Assembly (NCBI GenBank): GCA_029265315.1
Contig: JAJUJM010000007.1
Coordinates: forward strand, 48,463 to 112,462
Source: Actinomycetota bacterium
Lineage (GTDB): Bacteria > Actinomycetota > Coriobacteriia > Anaerosomatales > PHET01
Length of the DNA: 64,000 bases
Reading direction: 5' to 3'
Part shown: positions 35,660-44,008 of the stretch, in pieces
How positions within the stretch are numbered: the stretch's first letter is position 1
Layout of the letters: each line of letters starts with the position of its first letter
The notes under the pieces: generated by a model
Told to the model about the DNA's origin: nothing
Database searches by the model: none
What the model saw: only the letters and a program-made list of their open reading frames with translations
Translations under genes and position numbers: made by a program

Positions 35660-37402
35660 TTACGGATCAGGATGCTTGCCGAGCACCTGTGAGCGGTACG
35701 CTTTGACCGCCGCATGCACCGTGGGATAGAAGCTCTCCGGCGGGATCTCGCGCTCCAGGTCGTATGCGCGCACACGTGCGCGCACCGGGTCCTTCATCCC
35801 GGCGAAGACGAAGTGTATGCCGCGGGCGTTCAGCTCGAGGTCGAGATCGCGAAGCATCTCCGCGGCGGTCGCTTCGATGTCGGTGATGGGGTCGGCGGCG
35901 ACGACCACCCAGCGCACTTCGTCTGCTGCGTTTTCGACGAGTTCCAGCACGCGGTCGTGGAACGCACGTGCGTTGGCGAAGAAGAGCGGCGCGTCGAATC
36001 GGTAGATGATGAGGCCGGGATCCACTCTGGCGTCCGGGTGGAACGCGATGTCGTGAAAGCCGGGTATCCCAAGCGCGTCACCGAGGACCGCGTCATGCGG
36101 CCACCACGCACGCCTGAAGAAGTTGAGCACGCTCACAACGACGGCAAGCGCTAGCCCGTTCAGCACCCCGAGGACGATCACACCGCACGCGGCCACGAGC
36201 GCTTGGATGAACTCACTGCGTCGGACGCGGGCCAGCGTGAAGAACTCGCGCGCATCGATGAGCGAGAAAGCGGCCACGACCACGATACCGGCCAGTGCGG
36301 GCTGCGGCAGGAAACTCGTGGCTCCGGGTGCGAAGACGAGCAACGCCACGACCGCTGTAGCGGCGACGAGGCCGGTCACCTGCGTGGCGGCACCCGCTCG
36401 CTCGGCGACCGCGGTGCGGGAACCGCTCGCGCTCACAGGGAAGCCGTGCACGATGCCCGCGAGGATGTCCGCGATGCCGACCGCGATGAGCTCCCGGTCC
36501 GCGTGTACGGCCTCACCGCGTTTCGCCCCGAACGCCGCGGCGGTCGAAACCGAGTCCGCGAGCGAGACGAGCGCGATGCCGCCCGCCGCCACGAGGAGCG
36601 TCGCGACGTCCCGAAGGGCCACCGATGGCCACTGCAGGCTCGGGATGCCCTGGGGCAAGACTCCAACGACCGCGACCCCTCGGCCGGACAGGTCGAACCA
36701 CCATGTGCAAAGCGTGGCCCCGAGCGCGGCGATCAGCACGGCGGGCGCCTTCGGATACACTCTGCCCACGACGATGATCGTTGCGATGACCACGAGTCCC
36801 ATGATGACCGAGACGGGCTGGGCCCGGGGCAGCCGGTCAAGCACGCCCGCCAGCACGTCGAGCGTCTCACGCCCCTGCACCCGTATGCCCAGAAGGCGCG
36901 GAAGCTGACTCGCCAGTATCGTGACCGCGAGTCCCGCCAGGTACCCGACACGAACCGGCTTCGACAGAAGATCGGCGATGAACCCGAGGCGCAGGATTCC
37001 CAGAACCACCGCGATGACGCCGACGAACACCGAGAGCATCGATGCGAGCACGACCGCCCTGTCCTCGACCCCGAAGGCGAGCGGCAGCACGGTGAGCGCG
37101 ATGATCGGGCCGAGCGACGAATCCGGTCCCAGCACGAGGATGCGCGAAGGCCCGAAGAGGAAATAGGCGACGAGGACTGCCACCGTCGTGTACAACCCGG
37201 TGATCGGCGGGAGACCCGCGAGCATCGCATACGCCATCCCCTGCGGCACGAGCAGGCCGCTCAGCACAAGACCCGCGCCAAGGTCGCGCAGCGCATCCTG
37301 TCGCTGGTAGCGCGCGATGACACCGAATCCGGGGACCCAACGCTCCAGTGCTGGCAGGAATCCCGCCGAATCCGAAGCAGGCAGGGTGTCACGGTCGCTC
37401 AC
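35660..37402 (-). CDS. SulP family anion transporter with STAS domain
   Basis: A 580-residue SLC26/SulP transporter with 10-14 membrane segments. It has the sulfate-transporter signature GLVLSGLLVPQGMAYAMLAG and the substrate-region PITGLYTTVAVLVAYFLFGP. A cytoplasmic STAS domain occupies about residues 455-570 (VDPGLIIYRFDAPLFFANAR, RWVVVAADPITDIEATAAEM). The anion could be sulfate or bicarbonate. The GTG overlaps the YaiI stop by 4 nt. Confidence 0.93.
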   Translation of the reverse strand: MSDRDTLPASDSAGFLPALERWVPGFGVIARYQRQDALRDLGAGLVLSGLLVPQGMAYAMLAGLPPITGLYTTVAVLVAYFLFGPSRILVLGPDSSLGPIIALTVLPLAFGVEDRAVVLASMLSVFVGVIAVVLGILRLGFIADLLSKPVRVGYLAGLAVTILASQLPRLLGIRVQGRETLDVLAGVLDRLPRAQPVSVIMGLVVIATIIVVGRVYPKAPAVLIAALGATLCTWWFDLSGRGVAVVGVLPQGIPSLQWPSVALRDVATLLVAAGGIALVSLADSVSTAAAFGAKRGEAVHADRELIAVGIADILAGIVHGFPVSASGSRTAVAERAGAATQVTGLVAATAVVALLVFAPGATSFLPQPALAGIVVVAAFSLIDAREFFTLARVRRSEFIQALVAACGVIVLGVLNGLALAVVVSVLNFFRRAWWPHDAVLGDALGIPGFHDIAFHPDARVDPGLIIYRFDAPLFFANARAFHDRVLELVENAADEVRWVVVAADPITDIEATAAEMLRDLDLELNARGIHFVFAGMKDPVRARVRAYDLEREIPPESFYPTVHAAVKAYRSQVLGKHPDP

Positions 37403-37863
37403 GAGCCCACCGCCAACAACCTCTCGAGCTGCTCGACGAAGTGCTCCCGGTCCCGGTCAGTGAACGGGGCGGGGCCTTTGTGTCTCCCGCCCGCGCGACG
37501 AAGCTTGGCCTGCTCATGCCTCACCTCGAGCTCCGCGTCGATGGTCGCGAGGTGGTAGATGCGCCCGCGCACACCGATCGCCCGGGCACCCCGCCCCAAG
37601 ACCATCGCGGCCAGTCCGACGTCCTGAGTGACGACGACATCGTCGGGCTGAAGCATCTCGACGATCGCGAAGTCGGCCGCATCACGCCCACCGCTGACCT
37701 GTACCATCTCAATACCCGAACGTGCGGCCAGCCGGTCGAGGTTCTGCGTGGTGTTGGCGACGAGCGCCACAGTTGCGCCGTGCCGCCCGGCGACCGAGAT
37801 CGCGTCCCTCGTCACGGGACACGCGTCCGCATCCACGATCACGCGCACGCCGGCCACCGTCAC
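37399..37863 (-). CDS. YaiI/YqxD family (DUF188) PIN-like protein
   Basis: A 154-residue protein with VRVIVDADACPVTRDAISVA, DAADFAIVEMLQPDDVVVTQ and DVGLAAMVLGRGARAIG, the DUF188 pattern of acidic residues in a PIN-like fold. Function unproven. GTG 37863 overlaps the PAS gene stop by 4 nt; further GTG codons at 37857 and 37848 are possible. Part of a PAS, YaiI, SulP overlapping series. Confidence 0.88.
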   Translation of the reverse strand: MTVAGVRVIVDADACPVTRDAISVAGRHGATVALVANTTQNLDRLAARSGIEMVQVSGGRDAADFAIVEMLQPDDVVVTQDVGLAAMVLGRGARAIGVRGRIYHLATIDAELEVRHEQAKLRRAGGRHKGPAPFTDRDREHFVEQLERLLAVGS

Positions 37864-38621
37864 TCGGCGCACAACTCGTACATGAGCGTCTGTGTGGCCA
37901 GAGCGCCGTCCCAGTGTATGCGTGTGGTCGCGGCCGTCGTGTTGACGAACGTACCGTCCCGCCGAACGAGCGTGACGGGACTGGCGGGGAACGGCTTGCC
38001 CGTGAGCAGGACCTCGCGTCGGGCCTCTCGAACCGCCTTGCGTTGCGACCGCTCGATGAAGTCATACATCGAGCGACCAACAAGCTCATCGGCGCTCGCG
38101 AAGCCCAAGCCGCACGCCAAAGCGCGATTGGTGTACGCGACGTCGTCTTCCACGACCACGACGACACCGAAAGGCATGGTCTCCAGAAGCAGGCGGTACC
38201 GCTCCTCGCTCTCGGCGAGTCCCCTCAGCAGGCCCTCCCGCTCCGACACATCGGTGACGAGTGACAGCATCGCTGGCTGCCCGTCGAACATCATGGGGAC
38301 GGACGCCACGTGGGCAGCGGCATGCTCGCCGGTCTTCTTGCGAAGCTGATAGGTGACAGGCGGCGGGCTCTGTCCCAGCGCGACCTTGGCCAGGTCCGCG
38401 AGCGCGGTCGCAGCCTGCGACAGCTGGATGTAGTCCAGGATGCTTCGACCGACGATCTCGTCGGGACCACCGGCTTCGGCCATCGCCACGATCCGGGAGT
38501 TCACCCAGAGTACCTTCGCGGTCACCGGATTGGCGATGAGCGCCGGCACGGGCAGCCGCTCTAGGATCTTCAGGATGGATTTCTGGGCATCACGGGCGGA
38601 CACAGAGCTCCTCCGGCTCAT
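37860..38621 (-). CDS. Double PAS-domain protein without output domain
   Basis: A 253-residue cytoplasmic protein with two PAS domains, at about residues 15-125 and 135-250 (RLPVPALIANPVTAKVLWVN, ERYRLLLETMPFGVVVVVED). The first is followed by a PAC-like stretch (LRKKTGEHAAAHVASVPMMF). No kinase, GGDEF, EAL or HTH domain follows, and no membrane segment is seen. It may sense a ligand or redox state and signal through a partner. The diguanylate cyclase gene 69 nt upstream is a candidate. Confidence 0.83.
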   Translation of the reverse strand: MSRRSSVSARDAQKSILKILERLPVPALIANPVTAKVLWVNSRIVAMAEAGGPDEIVGRSILDYIQLSQAATALADLAKVALGQSPPPVTYQLRKKTGEHAAAHVASVPMMFDGQPAMLSLVTDVSEREGLLRGLAESEERYRLLLETMPFGVVVVVEDDVAYTNRALACGLGFASADELVGRSMYDFIERSQRKAVREARREVLLTGKPFPASPVTLVRRDGTFVNTTAATTRIHWDGALATQTLMYELCAE

Positions 38622-38690
38622 CAGCTGCTGTCAGTCTACTACCCGAAGACCTGAATATGCCGTCCGTCACCTCGCCGGATACCGAGTCGA

Positions 38691-40022
38691 TCACGTGTCA
38701 GAGCCTGCGTGTGCCTGGGAGCCGTCGCCCGGTGAACCGTCGCCCGGTGCGACGCAGACCCGGTCGCGCCCCTCACGTTTCGCTTGGTAGAGCGCTTCAT
38801 CGGCTCGCATAGCGACGGTCTCCGCGGCCTCATCGTCGCGCAAGAGGGCCACTCCGATGCTCACCGTCACCCGAATCGGACGCTCGCCACACTCGACGGG
38901 CGTGTCTCGAACGGCGTGGTGGATCCTGTCGGCGACACCCTTGACCACGTCCAAGCCGGCCTCTGGAATCACGGCCAAGAACTCCTCTCCCCCTGTGCGA
39001 CCCACGAAATCGTAGCCCCGCAGGCTGTCGCGCAGCAGGCCGGCCAAGTGCTCAAGCACAGCGTCCCCACATGCATGCCCATACCTGTCGTTGACTCGCT
39101 TGAAGTGGTCGATGTCGATGGCGATGACCCCGTACCCCCGTCCGGTCCGCACCGCACGCTCGTGTTCGTCTGCCAAGCGAGCGAGTATCGTACGCCTGTT
39201 CGCCAAACCGGTGAGCACGTCCGTCGTGGCCAACACACTGAGTTCCGACTCCGCTGCTTCGAGCTGGCGGGTGACGCGGCGCGTGGTCACGTAGATGAGC
39301 CCGAGAAAGGCCGAGCCGCCGGCCAACACGAGGGCACCAAGCCAGATGGCGTCCCGCCGACGTCGTTCGTCGAGGGCACCCAAAGGCACGTCCACGCTGA
39401 TGCCGCCCCGCACGTCGCCGAGACGCGTGCCCCGCGCGGCGTGACACACGAGGCATTCCGAGTCCGCGTACAGCGGCGTGATGCGCCGATAGACGCGTTG
39501 ACCTCCGACCTCGGTCACCGTCTCTTTCGGAGTGTCATCGTCCACGAAAGCCCTGAGTTGCTGCGCTTCCCACCTATCCGGAGTGTTCGCGAGGTTGATT
39601 GGCTCGAGGCTGGTCAGCCGGAACGAGGCCCCGTCGCTTCGCCGCAGCAGTTCAGAGATCTCGCGCGTCATGAGCGCAGGATTGCGGAGCGTGAGCACGT
39701 CACCGTGTTCGGTGCGGACATCCGGCTCTACACCGAGCTCGCGGAGCAGTGGGTTCGTGACCGCGCCACGGGACTTTGAGACCCAGACCCCACCGTAGGC
39801 GGCGTTCCAGTGGCGCGTCATCACGATGAGCTGCGTGAGCGACTTGGCCTGCTGTCGAACGCCGTCCATGAGGCCCGCTTCAGAGCTCGCGTATACGCCT
39901 GCGAAGACGACCAAGCTGAACAACACGCCCACGAGCACAAGCCACACGGTCAGCCCGCGGCGAACGATGCGCCGGGCGGACGTCGGGGTGCTCACAGAGG
40001 GCATCCGCTGTTGAATGCTCAA
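38691..40022 (-). CDS. Haem-sensor diguanylate cyclase (DUF3365-type sensor plus GGDEF)
   Basis: A 443-residue protein. Membrane segment 1 (LTVWLVLVGVLFSLVVFAGV) is followed by an extracytoplasmic DUF3365/Tll0287-like domain with one c-type haem motif SECLVCHAARG. Membrane segment 2 (DAIWLGALVLAGGSAFLGLI) precedes a GGDEF domain (about residues 265-430) with active-site GGEEF. An inhibitory I-site RGYD sits five residues before it, so it should make c-di-GMP with product inhibition. The TTG at 40022 has AAGGGG 6 nt upstream and is preferred over ATG 40004. The C-terminus ends in a short PGDGS repeat. Confidence 0.9.
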   Translation of the reverse strand: MSIQQRMPSVSTPTSARRIVRRGLTVWLVLVGVLFSLVVFAGVYASSEAGLMDGVRQQAKSLTQLIVMTRHWNAAYGGVWVSKSRGAVTNPLLRELGVEPDVRTEHGDVLTLRNPALMTREISELLRRSDGASFRLTSLEPINLANTPDRWEAQQLRAFVDDDTPKETVTEVGGQRVYRRITPLYADSECLVCHAARGTRLGDVRGGISVDVPLGALDERRRRDAIWLGALVLAGGSAFLGLIYVTTRRVTRQLEAAESELSVLATTDVLTGLANRRTILARLADEHERAVRTGRGYGVIAIDIDHFKRVNDRYGHACGDAVLEHLAGLLRDSLRGYDFVGRTGGEEFLAVIPEAGLDVVKGVADRIHHAVRDTPVECGERPIRVTVSIGVALLRDDEAAETVAMRADEALYQAKREGRDRVCVAPGDGSPGDGSQAHAGSDT

Positions 40023-40176
40023 AGACGACCCCTTCGCAGGCCTGAATCGATCCTCCCGAGCTCGACAGACAATGATACGGGCAGAGAGCAGCGCAGCGCT
40101 CACGCAACACGGCGAACGGCGTCGCCTCGGTCGCCAGTGACACGTTGAGCCGTCGGCGACGTGAATGCCAGCCGAC

Positions 40177-40208
40177 TTGACCAACTATATGTTATTAACA
40201 TATAGTTG
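40177..40208 (+). promoter_or_regulatory. Promoter with perfect palindromic operator upstream of PadR gene
   Basis: TTGACC (40177-40182), an 18-nt spacer and TATAGT (40201-40206) form a good vegetative promoter. It is covered by CAACTATATGTTA-T-TAACATATAGTTG (40182-40208), a perfect 13-bp inverted repeat with a one-base centre. ATGT/ACAT within the palindrome fits PadR-type operators, so autorepression by the downstream regulator is likely. Confidence 0.85.
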
Positions 40209-40255
40209 TATGTGACTTCTAGATGCACATGTCATTTCATCGGAGGTGTACGTCG

Positions 40256-40699
40256 ATGAAGACCGCCGGAGGATTCGGCCGCGGTCCGGCTGGAAACCGC
40301 AGCGCGGCCCACGGTGCTGGCCGCCCGTGCTGCAGACGCGGCGGAGGAGGTGGCCTTGGGGCGTTCGTGGAGCCCGCGGCCCTCGCCGCGCTTCTCGCCA
40401 AACCAGCCCACGGCTATGACCTGCGCAAGGAGATCTCGCTGATCACGGACGGGCAGGTGGAGGTCGACGCGGGAGGCCTGTACCGAGTGCTGCGTAGGCT
40501 CGAAGACGAAGGGTTCGTCACGTCGGCATGGGCCGAGGGCGGAACAGGACCACAGCGCCGCGACTACCAACTCACCGCTGAAGGCCGAGAGCTGGCCCAG
40601 GACTGGATCACACGCCTGCGCGAACGCGAGCGGTTGTCACGAATCCTCGCCGATGCGCTCAGCGCGCAGACAGAAGAACCCGATGGGAGGAACGGATGA
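40256..40699 (+). CDS. PadR family transcriptional regulator
   Basis: A 147-residue regulator. The N-terminal about 40 residues are Gly/Arg-rich with a Cys pair (GAGRPCCRRGGGGGLGAF). A winged helix of PadR type follows (LLAKPAHGYDLRKEISLITD, DAGGLYRVLRRLEDEGFVTS, GPQRRDYQLTAEGRELAQDW) and then a dimerisation helix. ATG 40256 has GGAGGTG upstream. It overlaps the NifX-like gene by 4 nt and probably controls it. The Cys pair could bind a metal or cluster; this is inference. Confidence 0.9.
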   Translation: MKTAGGFGRGPAGNRSAAHGAGRPCCRRGGGGGLGAFVEPAALAALLAKPAHGYDLRKEISLITDGQVEVDAGGLYRVLRRLEDEGFVTSAWAEGGTGPQRRDYQLTAEGRELAQDWITRLRERERLSRILADALSAQTEEPDGRNG

Positions 40700-41076
40700 G
40701 CGAACGGATGGTACTGGCGATACCGTCGAACGGAAGAGGTGGGCTCGAAGGAGAGCGCTCCGAGCACTTCGGGCACTGCGATTGTTTCACGCTGGTCGAG
40801 GTCATCGACGGCAGGATCGAGAGCGTCGAGAGCGTCGAGAACCCACCCCATCAGCACGGCGGATGCATGCAGTCTGTGCGTCTGCTGACCTCGCGCGGAG
40901 TCAACACGCTCGTCGTCGCCGGGATGGGCGCGCGTCCGCTCGCCGCGTTCCAAGCCGCGGGGATCACCGTGCTGTTCGAGAACGAGACCCCGAGCGTCGG
41001 GGCCACGGTCGATCTGGTCGCCAACGGAGTACTGGAAGTGATGGATGCGCGCCGTACGTGCCAAGGACACCACTAG
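40696..41076 (+). CDS. NifX/NifB-like dinitrogenase cofactor family protein
   Basis: A 126-residue protein of the NifX/NafY/MTH1175 fold. The sequence SEHFGHCDCFTLVEVIDGRI, HQHGGCMQSVRLLTSRGVNT, VVAGMGARPLAAFQAAGITV fits the family. The His/Cys clusters (HFGHCDC, HQHGGC) suggest metal or Fe-S binding. There are no nitrogenase genes in the window. Stand-alone copies next to PadR regulators are common, so a metal-cluster carrier role is likely but unproven. Confidence 0.88.
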   Translation: MSERMVLAIPSNGRGGLEGERSEHFGHCDCFTLVEVIDGRIESVESVENPPHQHGGCMQSVRLLTSRGVNTLVVAGMGARPLAAFQAAGITVLFENETPSVGATVDLVANGVLEVMDARRTCQGHH

Positions 41077-41103
41077 CTGAAACCAGAGTCGCAAGCAAAG
41101 CGC

Positions 41104-41129
41104 AGGAGCCGCCTCGCAAGGCGGCTCCT
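41104..41129. terminator. Hairpin between convergent NifX-like gene and tRNA-Asp
   Basis: Perfect 10-bp arms AGGAGCCGCC and GGCGGCTCCT with a 6-nt loop, 27 nt after the NifX-like stop and 11 nt beyond the tRNA 3' end. It could serve either strand; T tracts are poor on both sides. Confidence 0.6.
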
Positions 41130-41140
41130 GTCAGTTCGTG

Positions 41141-41217
41141 TGGCGGGAGTGACGGGGCTCGAACCCGCGACCTCTGGCTTGACAGGCCAGCGCTCTAACC
41201 GGCTGAGCTACACCCCC
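41141..41217 (-). tRNA. tRNA-Asp (GTC)
   Basis: A 77-nt cloverleaf starting GGGGGTGTAGCTCAG. Anticodon stem CTGGC/GCCAG with loop CTGTCAA (GTC), T arm GCGGGTTCGAGCCCCGT and an encoded CCA end. Confidence 0.97.
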
Positions 41218-41300
41218 GCGTAGGGTGTGTCCGCCGAAGCGGACAGCGGACGGGATTCTACCGACCTCGGGAGAGCTTGGCAATAGCCGCGCAGATGCCG

Positions 41301-41741
41301 TCACAACGATGCGACGTCAAACCCTTCGACGAACGGGTTGCGAAACTCCACCGGCCCCAGAGTGAGCCCGTCCGCGAAGTCCTCACTCAGGACGACCGGC
41401 ACCCCTGCCAGTGCCGCTGATGCCCAGATCTGCGCGTCATGGTAGGCGAGCTGCCAACGAGCACGGGCGCGAATCGCGCACAGTACAGTCAACGGGGTCA
41501 CTGGAATGACACGGTACCGCGCGACGATCTTCTCGACCGAGAGCTCGACAAGTGACGGTCCCCAGGCGAGCCTCCGCGGATGCGTCAATACACTGGCGTA
41601 CTCGCACAGCACCTGTGACGAGATCGCTGCCGCCCCCTCTTCAAGTCCTGAGAGTAGCGCCCGCGCCATCTCGTGACGAGATCCTGCAAGCCGGTCGACC
41701 GCGTAGACCAACACATTAGCGTCGAGTAGAACCCCTCCCAT
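41301..41741 (-). CDS. PIN-domain ribonuclease toxin (VapC-like)
   Basis: A 146-residue PIN protein. It has VLLDANVLVYAVDRLAGSRH with the first catalytic Asp, SSQVLCEYASVLTHPRRLAW with the Glu, and AYHDAQIWASAALAGVPVVL followed by SEDFADG with the remaining acidic residues. ATG 41741 overlaps the antitoxin gene by 26 nt. Toxin activity is inferred from the pairing. Confidence 0.88.
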   Translation of the reverse strand: MGGVLLDANVLVYAVDRLAGSRHEMARALLSGLEEGAAAISSQVLCEYASVLTHPRRLAWGPSLVELSVEKIVARYRVIPVTPLTVLCAIRARARWQLAYHDAQIWASAALAGVPVVLSEDFADGLTLGPVEFRNPFVEGFDVASL

Positions 41742-42006
41742 ACAAGTTCTCCCGCGTCCACGTCCGTGTCCCGTTCTCATCAACCGTTCCCAGGGGAAGC
41801 CCCTGCTCGAAGAACGCATCCAGCCACTCGGCTGCCTCACGGCGGCGTTCTTCTTCGGCGACACGCTTCTCGTCGGCAGCGACCATCTCGTCGATGGCCT
41901 GCCGGATGATCTCGGACTGGGAGACCCCTCGTTCCCTCGCCAAGCGCTCGAGCAGCGCCTCGCGCTTTGCGTCTATGACGATCTGCTTTCTGATCATGCG
42001 CGCCAC
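41716..42006 (-). CDS. Ribbon-helix-helix antitoxin (VapB/CopG-like)
   Basis: A 96-residue protein. The N-terminal ribbon-helix-helix is RKQIVIDAKREALLERLARE followed by RGVSQSEIIRQAIDEM. A charged helical C-terminus (EEERRREAAEWLDAFFEQGL) probably wraps the toxin. The GTG at 42006 has GGAGG upstream. It is the first gene of the pair and probably represses it; short GTATAC-centred repeats lie upstream. Confidence 0.87.
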   Translation of the reverse strand: MARMIRKQIVIDAKREALLERLARERGVSQSEIIRQAIDEMVAADEKRVAEEERRREAAEWLDAFFEQGLPLGTVDENGTRTWTRENLYGRGSTRR

Positions 42007-42047
42007 CGTGAGACCTCCGCCTTACCGCAAGCAGATCCACATTCAAC

Positions 42048-42067
42048 CGGTACCAGGCCTGGTACCG
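42048..42067. promoter_or_regulatory. Perfect 20-bp palindrome in the toxin-antitoxin/B12-sensor divergent region
   Basis: CGGTACCAGGCCTGGTACCG is fully self-complementary. It lies 42 bp upstream of the antitoxin start and 128 bp upstream of the B12-sensor start. Probably an operator; the protein that binds it is unknown. Confidence 0.6.
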
Positions 42068-42100
42068 ATGACTGCCCTCGGTCGCCGGGTCCAAGAGAAT

Positions 42101-42133
42101 GTGTATACCGTGTGTATACCGTGTGTATACCCA
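42101..42133. repeat. Three tandem 11-bp repeats GTGTATACCGT
   Basis: Units at 42101-42111, 42112-42122 and 42123-42133 (the last ends CCA). Each contains the palindrome GTATAC. They lie in the 188-bp gap between the divergent antitoxin and B12-sensor genes. The spacing suits either a ribbon-helix-helix antitoxin operator or a MerR/CarH-type operator built of 11-bp repeats. Confidence 0.85.
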
Positions 42134-42194
42134 CAAGCGGCAGGAAGCGCCGCCCGTTCGGGTATCTTACGTTGCGGACCCGAAGGGAGCCGCC

Positions 42195-42863
42195 GTGACC
42201 ATCCCCGCCCATGAGGCGCTACGCTCAGCGCTTGAGGGCGCGCTCGCGGACCGAGACCGTGCGGCCGCTGTACGCGTCGTCACCTCCGCAGTACGCGAGG
42301 GACGCGTCGCGCTCGACGACGTCTATGCGCACGTGCTGACCCCGCTGCTCGTCGACATCGGCGCGTCATGGGCGGCAGGCACCACGGCCGTCTGGGAGGA
42401 GCATTTCGCTTCCTCTGTGGTCCGTACCGTGATCGAATCGCTCGCCACGGACGTCTCCGAGGCGGCTGCGACGGTACCCGAACGAGGAACCGTGGTGCTC
42501 GCATGCCCTTCCGGCGAGCAGCACGATCTGGGGCTGAGGATGCTCGCTGACCGCTTGGCGCTACGCGGATGGAAGGCGCACTTCCTGGGCGCGGACACGC
42601 CCGCGGGAGAAGTGATCGCCGCCGCGAAGGCGCTGGGGGCCGACGTGGTCGCGCTGTCAGCCGCGACCCACTACAACCTCGTGTTGTTGCGAACGTTCGT
42701 CGACCAGGTGAAGACCGGGCTCCCGGGCGTGCGGATCGGCGTCGGAGGCCCGGCGTTCGCGTGCAACCACCAGTGGCCGGCCGAGGACCTGCTCGTCCTG
42801 CACGACCTGGGCATCGAGGACGATCCGTCCGGGGCATGCGACCTGCCCGACGAGAGGGCGTGA
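42195..42863 (+). CDS. Stand-alone B12-binding sensor domain (CarH/LitR photoreceptor-like, no HTH)
   Basis: A 222-residue protein made of a helical cobalamin cap domain followed by a B12-binding Rossmann domain. The cap holds WAAGTTAVWEEH (W59, E69, H70), the Wx9EH motif of light-sensing CarH/LitR proteins. The cobalt-ligand motif is E108-x-H110-x-x-G113 (GEQHDLG), again as in CarH rather than the methionine synthase DxHxxG. Ala60 occupies the position of the second His of CarH. The N-terminal MerR DNA-binding domain is missing. GTG 42195 has AAGGGAG 5 nt upstream, and there is no room for an HTH. It is coupled (GTGA overlap) to an ABC permease gene. Confidence 0.85.
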   Translation: MTIPAHEALRSALEGALADRDRAAAVRVVTSAVREGRVALDDVYAHVLTPLLVDIGASWAAGTTAVWEEHFASSVVRTVIESLATDVSEAAATVPERGTVVLACPSGEQHDLGLRMLADRLALRGWKAHFLGADTPAGEVIAAAKALGADVVALSAATHYNLVLLRTFVDQVKTGLPGVRIGVGGPAFACNHQWPAEDLLVLHDLGIEDDPSGACDLPDERA

Positions 42864-44008
42864 AGCCGGTGCTGTCCCTCAGGATCGCGTGGCGCTTCCT
42901 GCGCTCGAGCCCAGTGCAGTCCGGGCTGATCGTTGGCGGAATCGCCGTCGGTATCGCCGTGCAGGTCTTCGTTGGCTCGCTCATCACGAGCCTGCAGGCC
43001 TCGCTCGTCGACCAGACGATCGGATCAGCCCCGCAGATCACCATCCGTGCCGAGAAGGACGGAGACCCCGTGGTCTTCTCGCAACGGGTCCAGGACGTGA
43101 TCGCCGAACAACCGCGGATCGTCAAGCGGACCGTCGTGCCCGTACGCAACGCCACGGCGCTGTTCACTGACGGCACCGATTCCGCGCCACTGAACCTCAT
43201 CGGAGGCGACTTGAGGCAGCTGGATGGGATCTACCGCCTCACCACGCGCACCGAAGAAGGTGCGGCGTCACTGCGTTCGACCGAGATCATGGTGGGTACC
43301 GACTTCGCGAAGAAGTTCAGTATCACGCCAGGCGACACCATCTCGCTTGCTCTGCAGGGCGGGTCGCGCGCGAGCTTCACCGTATCCGGCATCTTCGACC
43401 TGGGCTCTGCCGCTTTCAACGAGCGGCAGGCGTTCGTGGCGGCCTCGGTGCCACAGAACGTGCTCGGCTGGTCATCCACCGAGTACTCATCGGTCCAGAT
43501 GCAGCTCGACGAGCCGTTCGCCTCAGCAGAGGTCGCCGCCGCGATGCGAGCGAAGCTGCCGGGGGTACGCGTGTCCGAGTGGCAGGCCGAGAACGCCGAC
43601 CTGCTCGTGGCGCTACAGAGCCAGGGCTCCTCGAGCTACATCATCCAGACGTTCGTGCTCGTCGCGATCGCGTTGGGCATAGCGTCGACGCTCGCGATCG
43701 CGGCGGTCCAGAAGACCCGCCAGATCGGCATCCTCAAGGCCATGGGCCTCTCTGACGGAGACGCCGGACGCATCTTCCTGTGGCAGGCGATCATCATGGG
43801 CGGCGCGGGATCGGCCGCCGGCGTGGGGCTCGCCTACTTCCTGCTCTTCGGCTTCTCGTTCTCGGGCGCCTCCTTCACCATCGAGCCCAGACTGCCGTTC
43901 GTCTTGGGTTCTGCGGCGGTCGGCATCGGAGTCGCACTGGCGAGCTCGATCATCCCCACCCGCAGGACGAGCAGGCTCGACCCCATCGAGGTGATTCAGA
44001 GTGGCTGA
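42860..44008 (+). CDS. FtsX/LolE-type ABC transporter permease
   Basis: A 382-residue permease. One N-terminal membrane segment (SGLIVGGIAVGIAVQVFVGS) precedes a periplasmic-type MacB_PCD domain (about residues 45-240). Three C-terminal segments form the FtsX domain (IIQTFVLVAIALGIASTLAI, QTRQIGILKAMG-type coupling helix seen as KTRQIGILKAMGLSD). The GTG start overlaps the B12-sensor stop by 4 nt, and the stop overlaps the ATPase gene by 8 nt. Forms an exporter or mechanotransmission complex with the next gene product; substrate unknown. Confidence 0.9.
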   Translation: MKPVLSLRIAWRFLRSSPVQSGLIVGGIAVGIAVQVFVGSLITSLQASLVDQTIGSAPQITIRAEKDGDPVVFSQRVQDVIAEQPRIVKRTVVPVRNATALFTDGTDSAPLNLIGGDLRQLDGIYRLTTRTEEGAASLRSTEIMVGTDFAKKFSITPGDTISLALQGGSRASFTVSGIFDLGSAAFNERQAFVAASVPQNVLGWSSTEYSSVQMQLDEPFASAEVAAAMRAKLPGVRVSEWQAENADLLVALQSQGSSSYIIQTFVLVAIALGIASTLAIAAVQKTRQIGILKAMGLSDGDAGRIFLWQAIIMGGAGSAAGVGLAYFLLFGFSFSGASFTIEPRLPFVLGSAAVGIGVALASSIIPTRRTSRLDPIEVIQSG

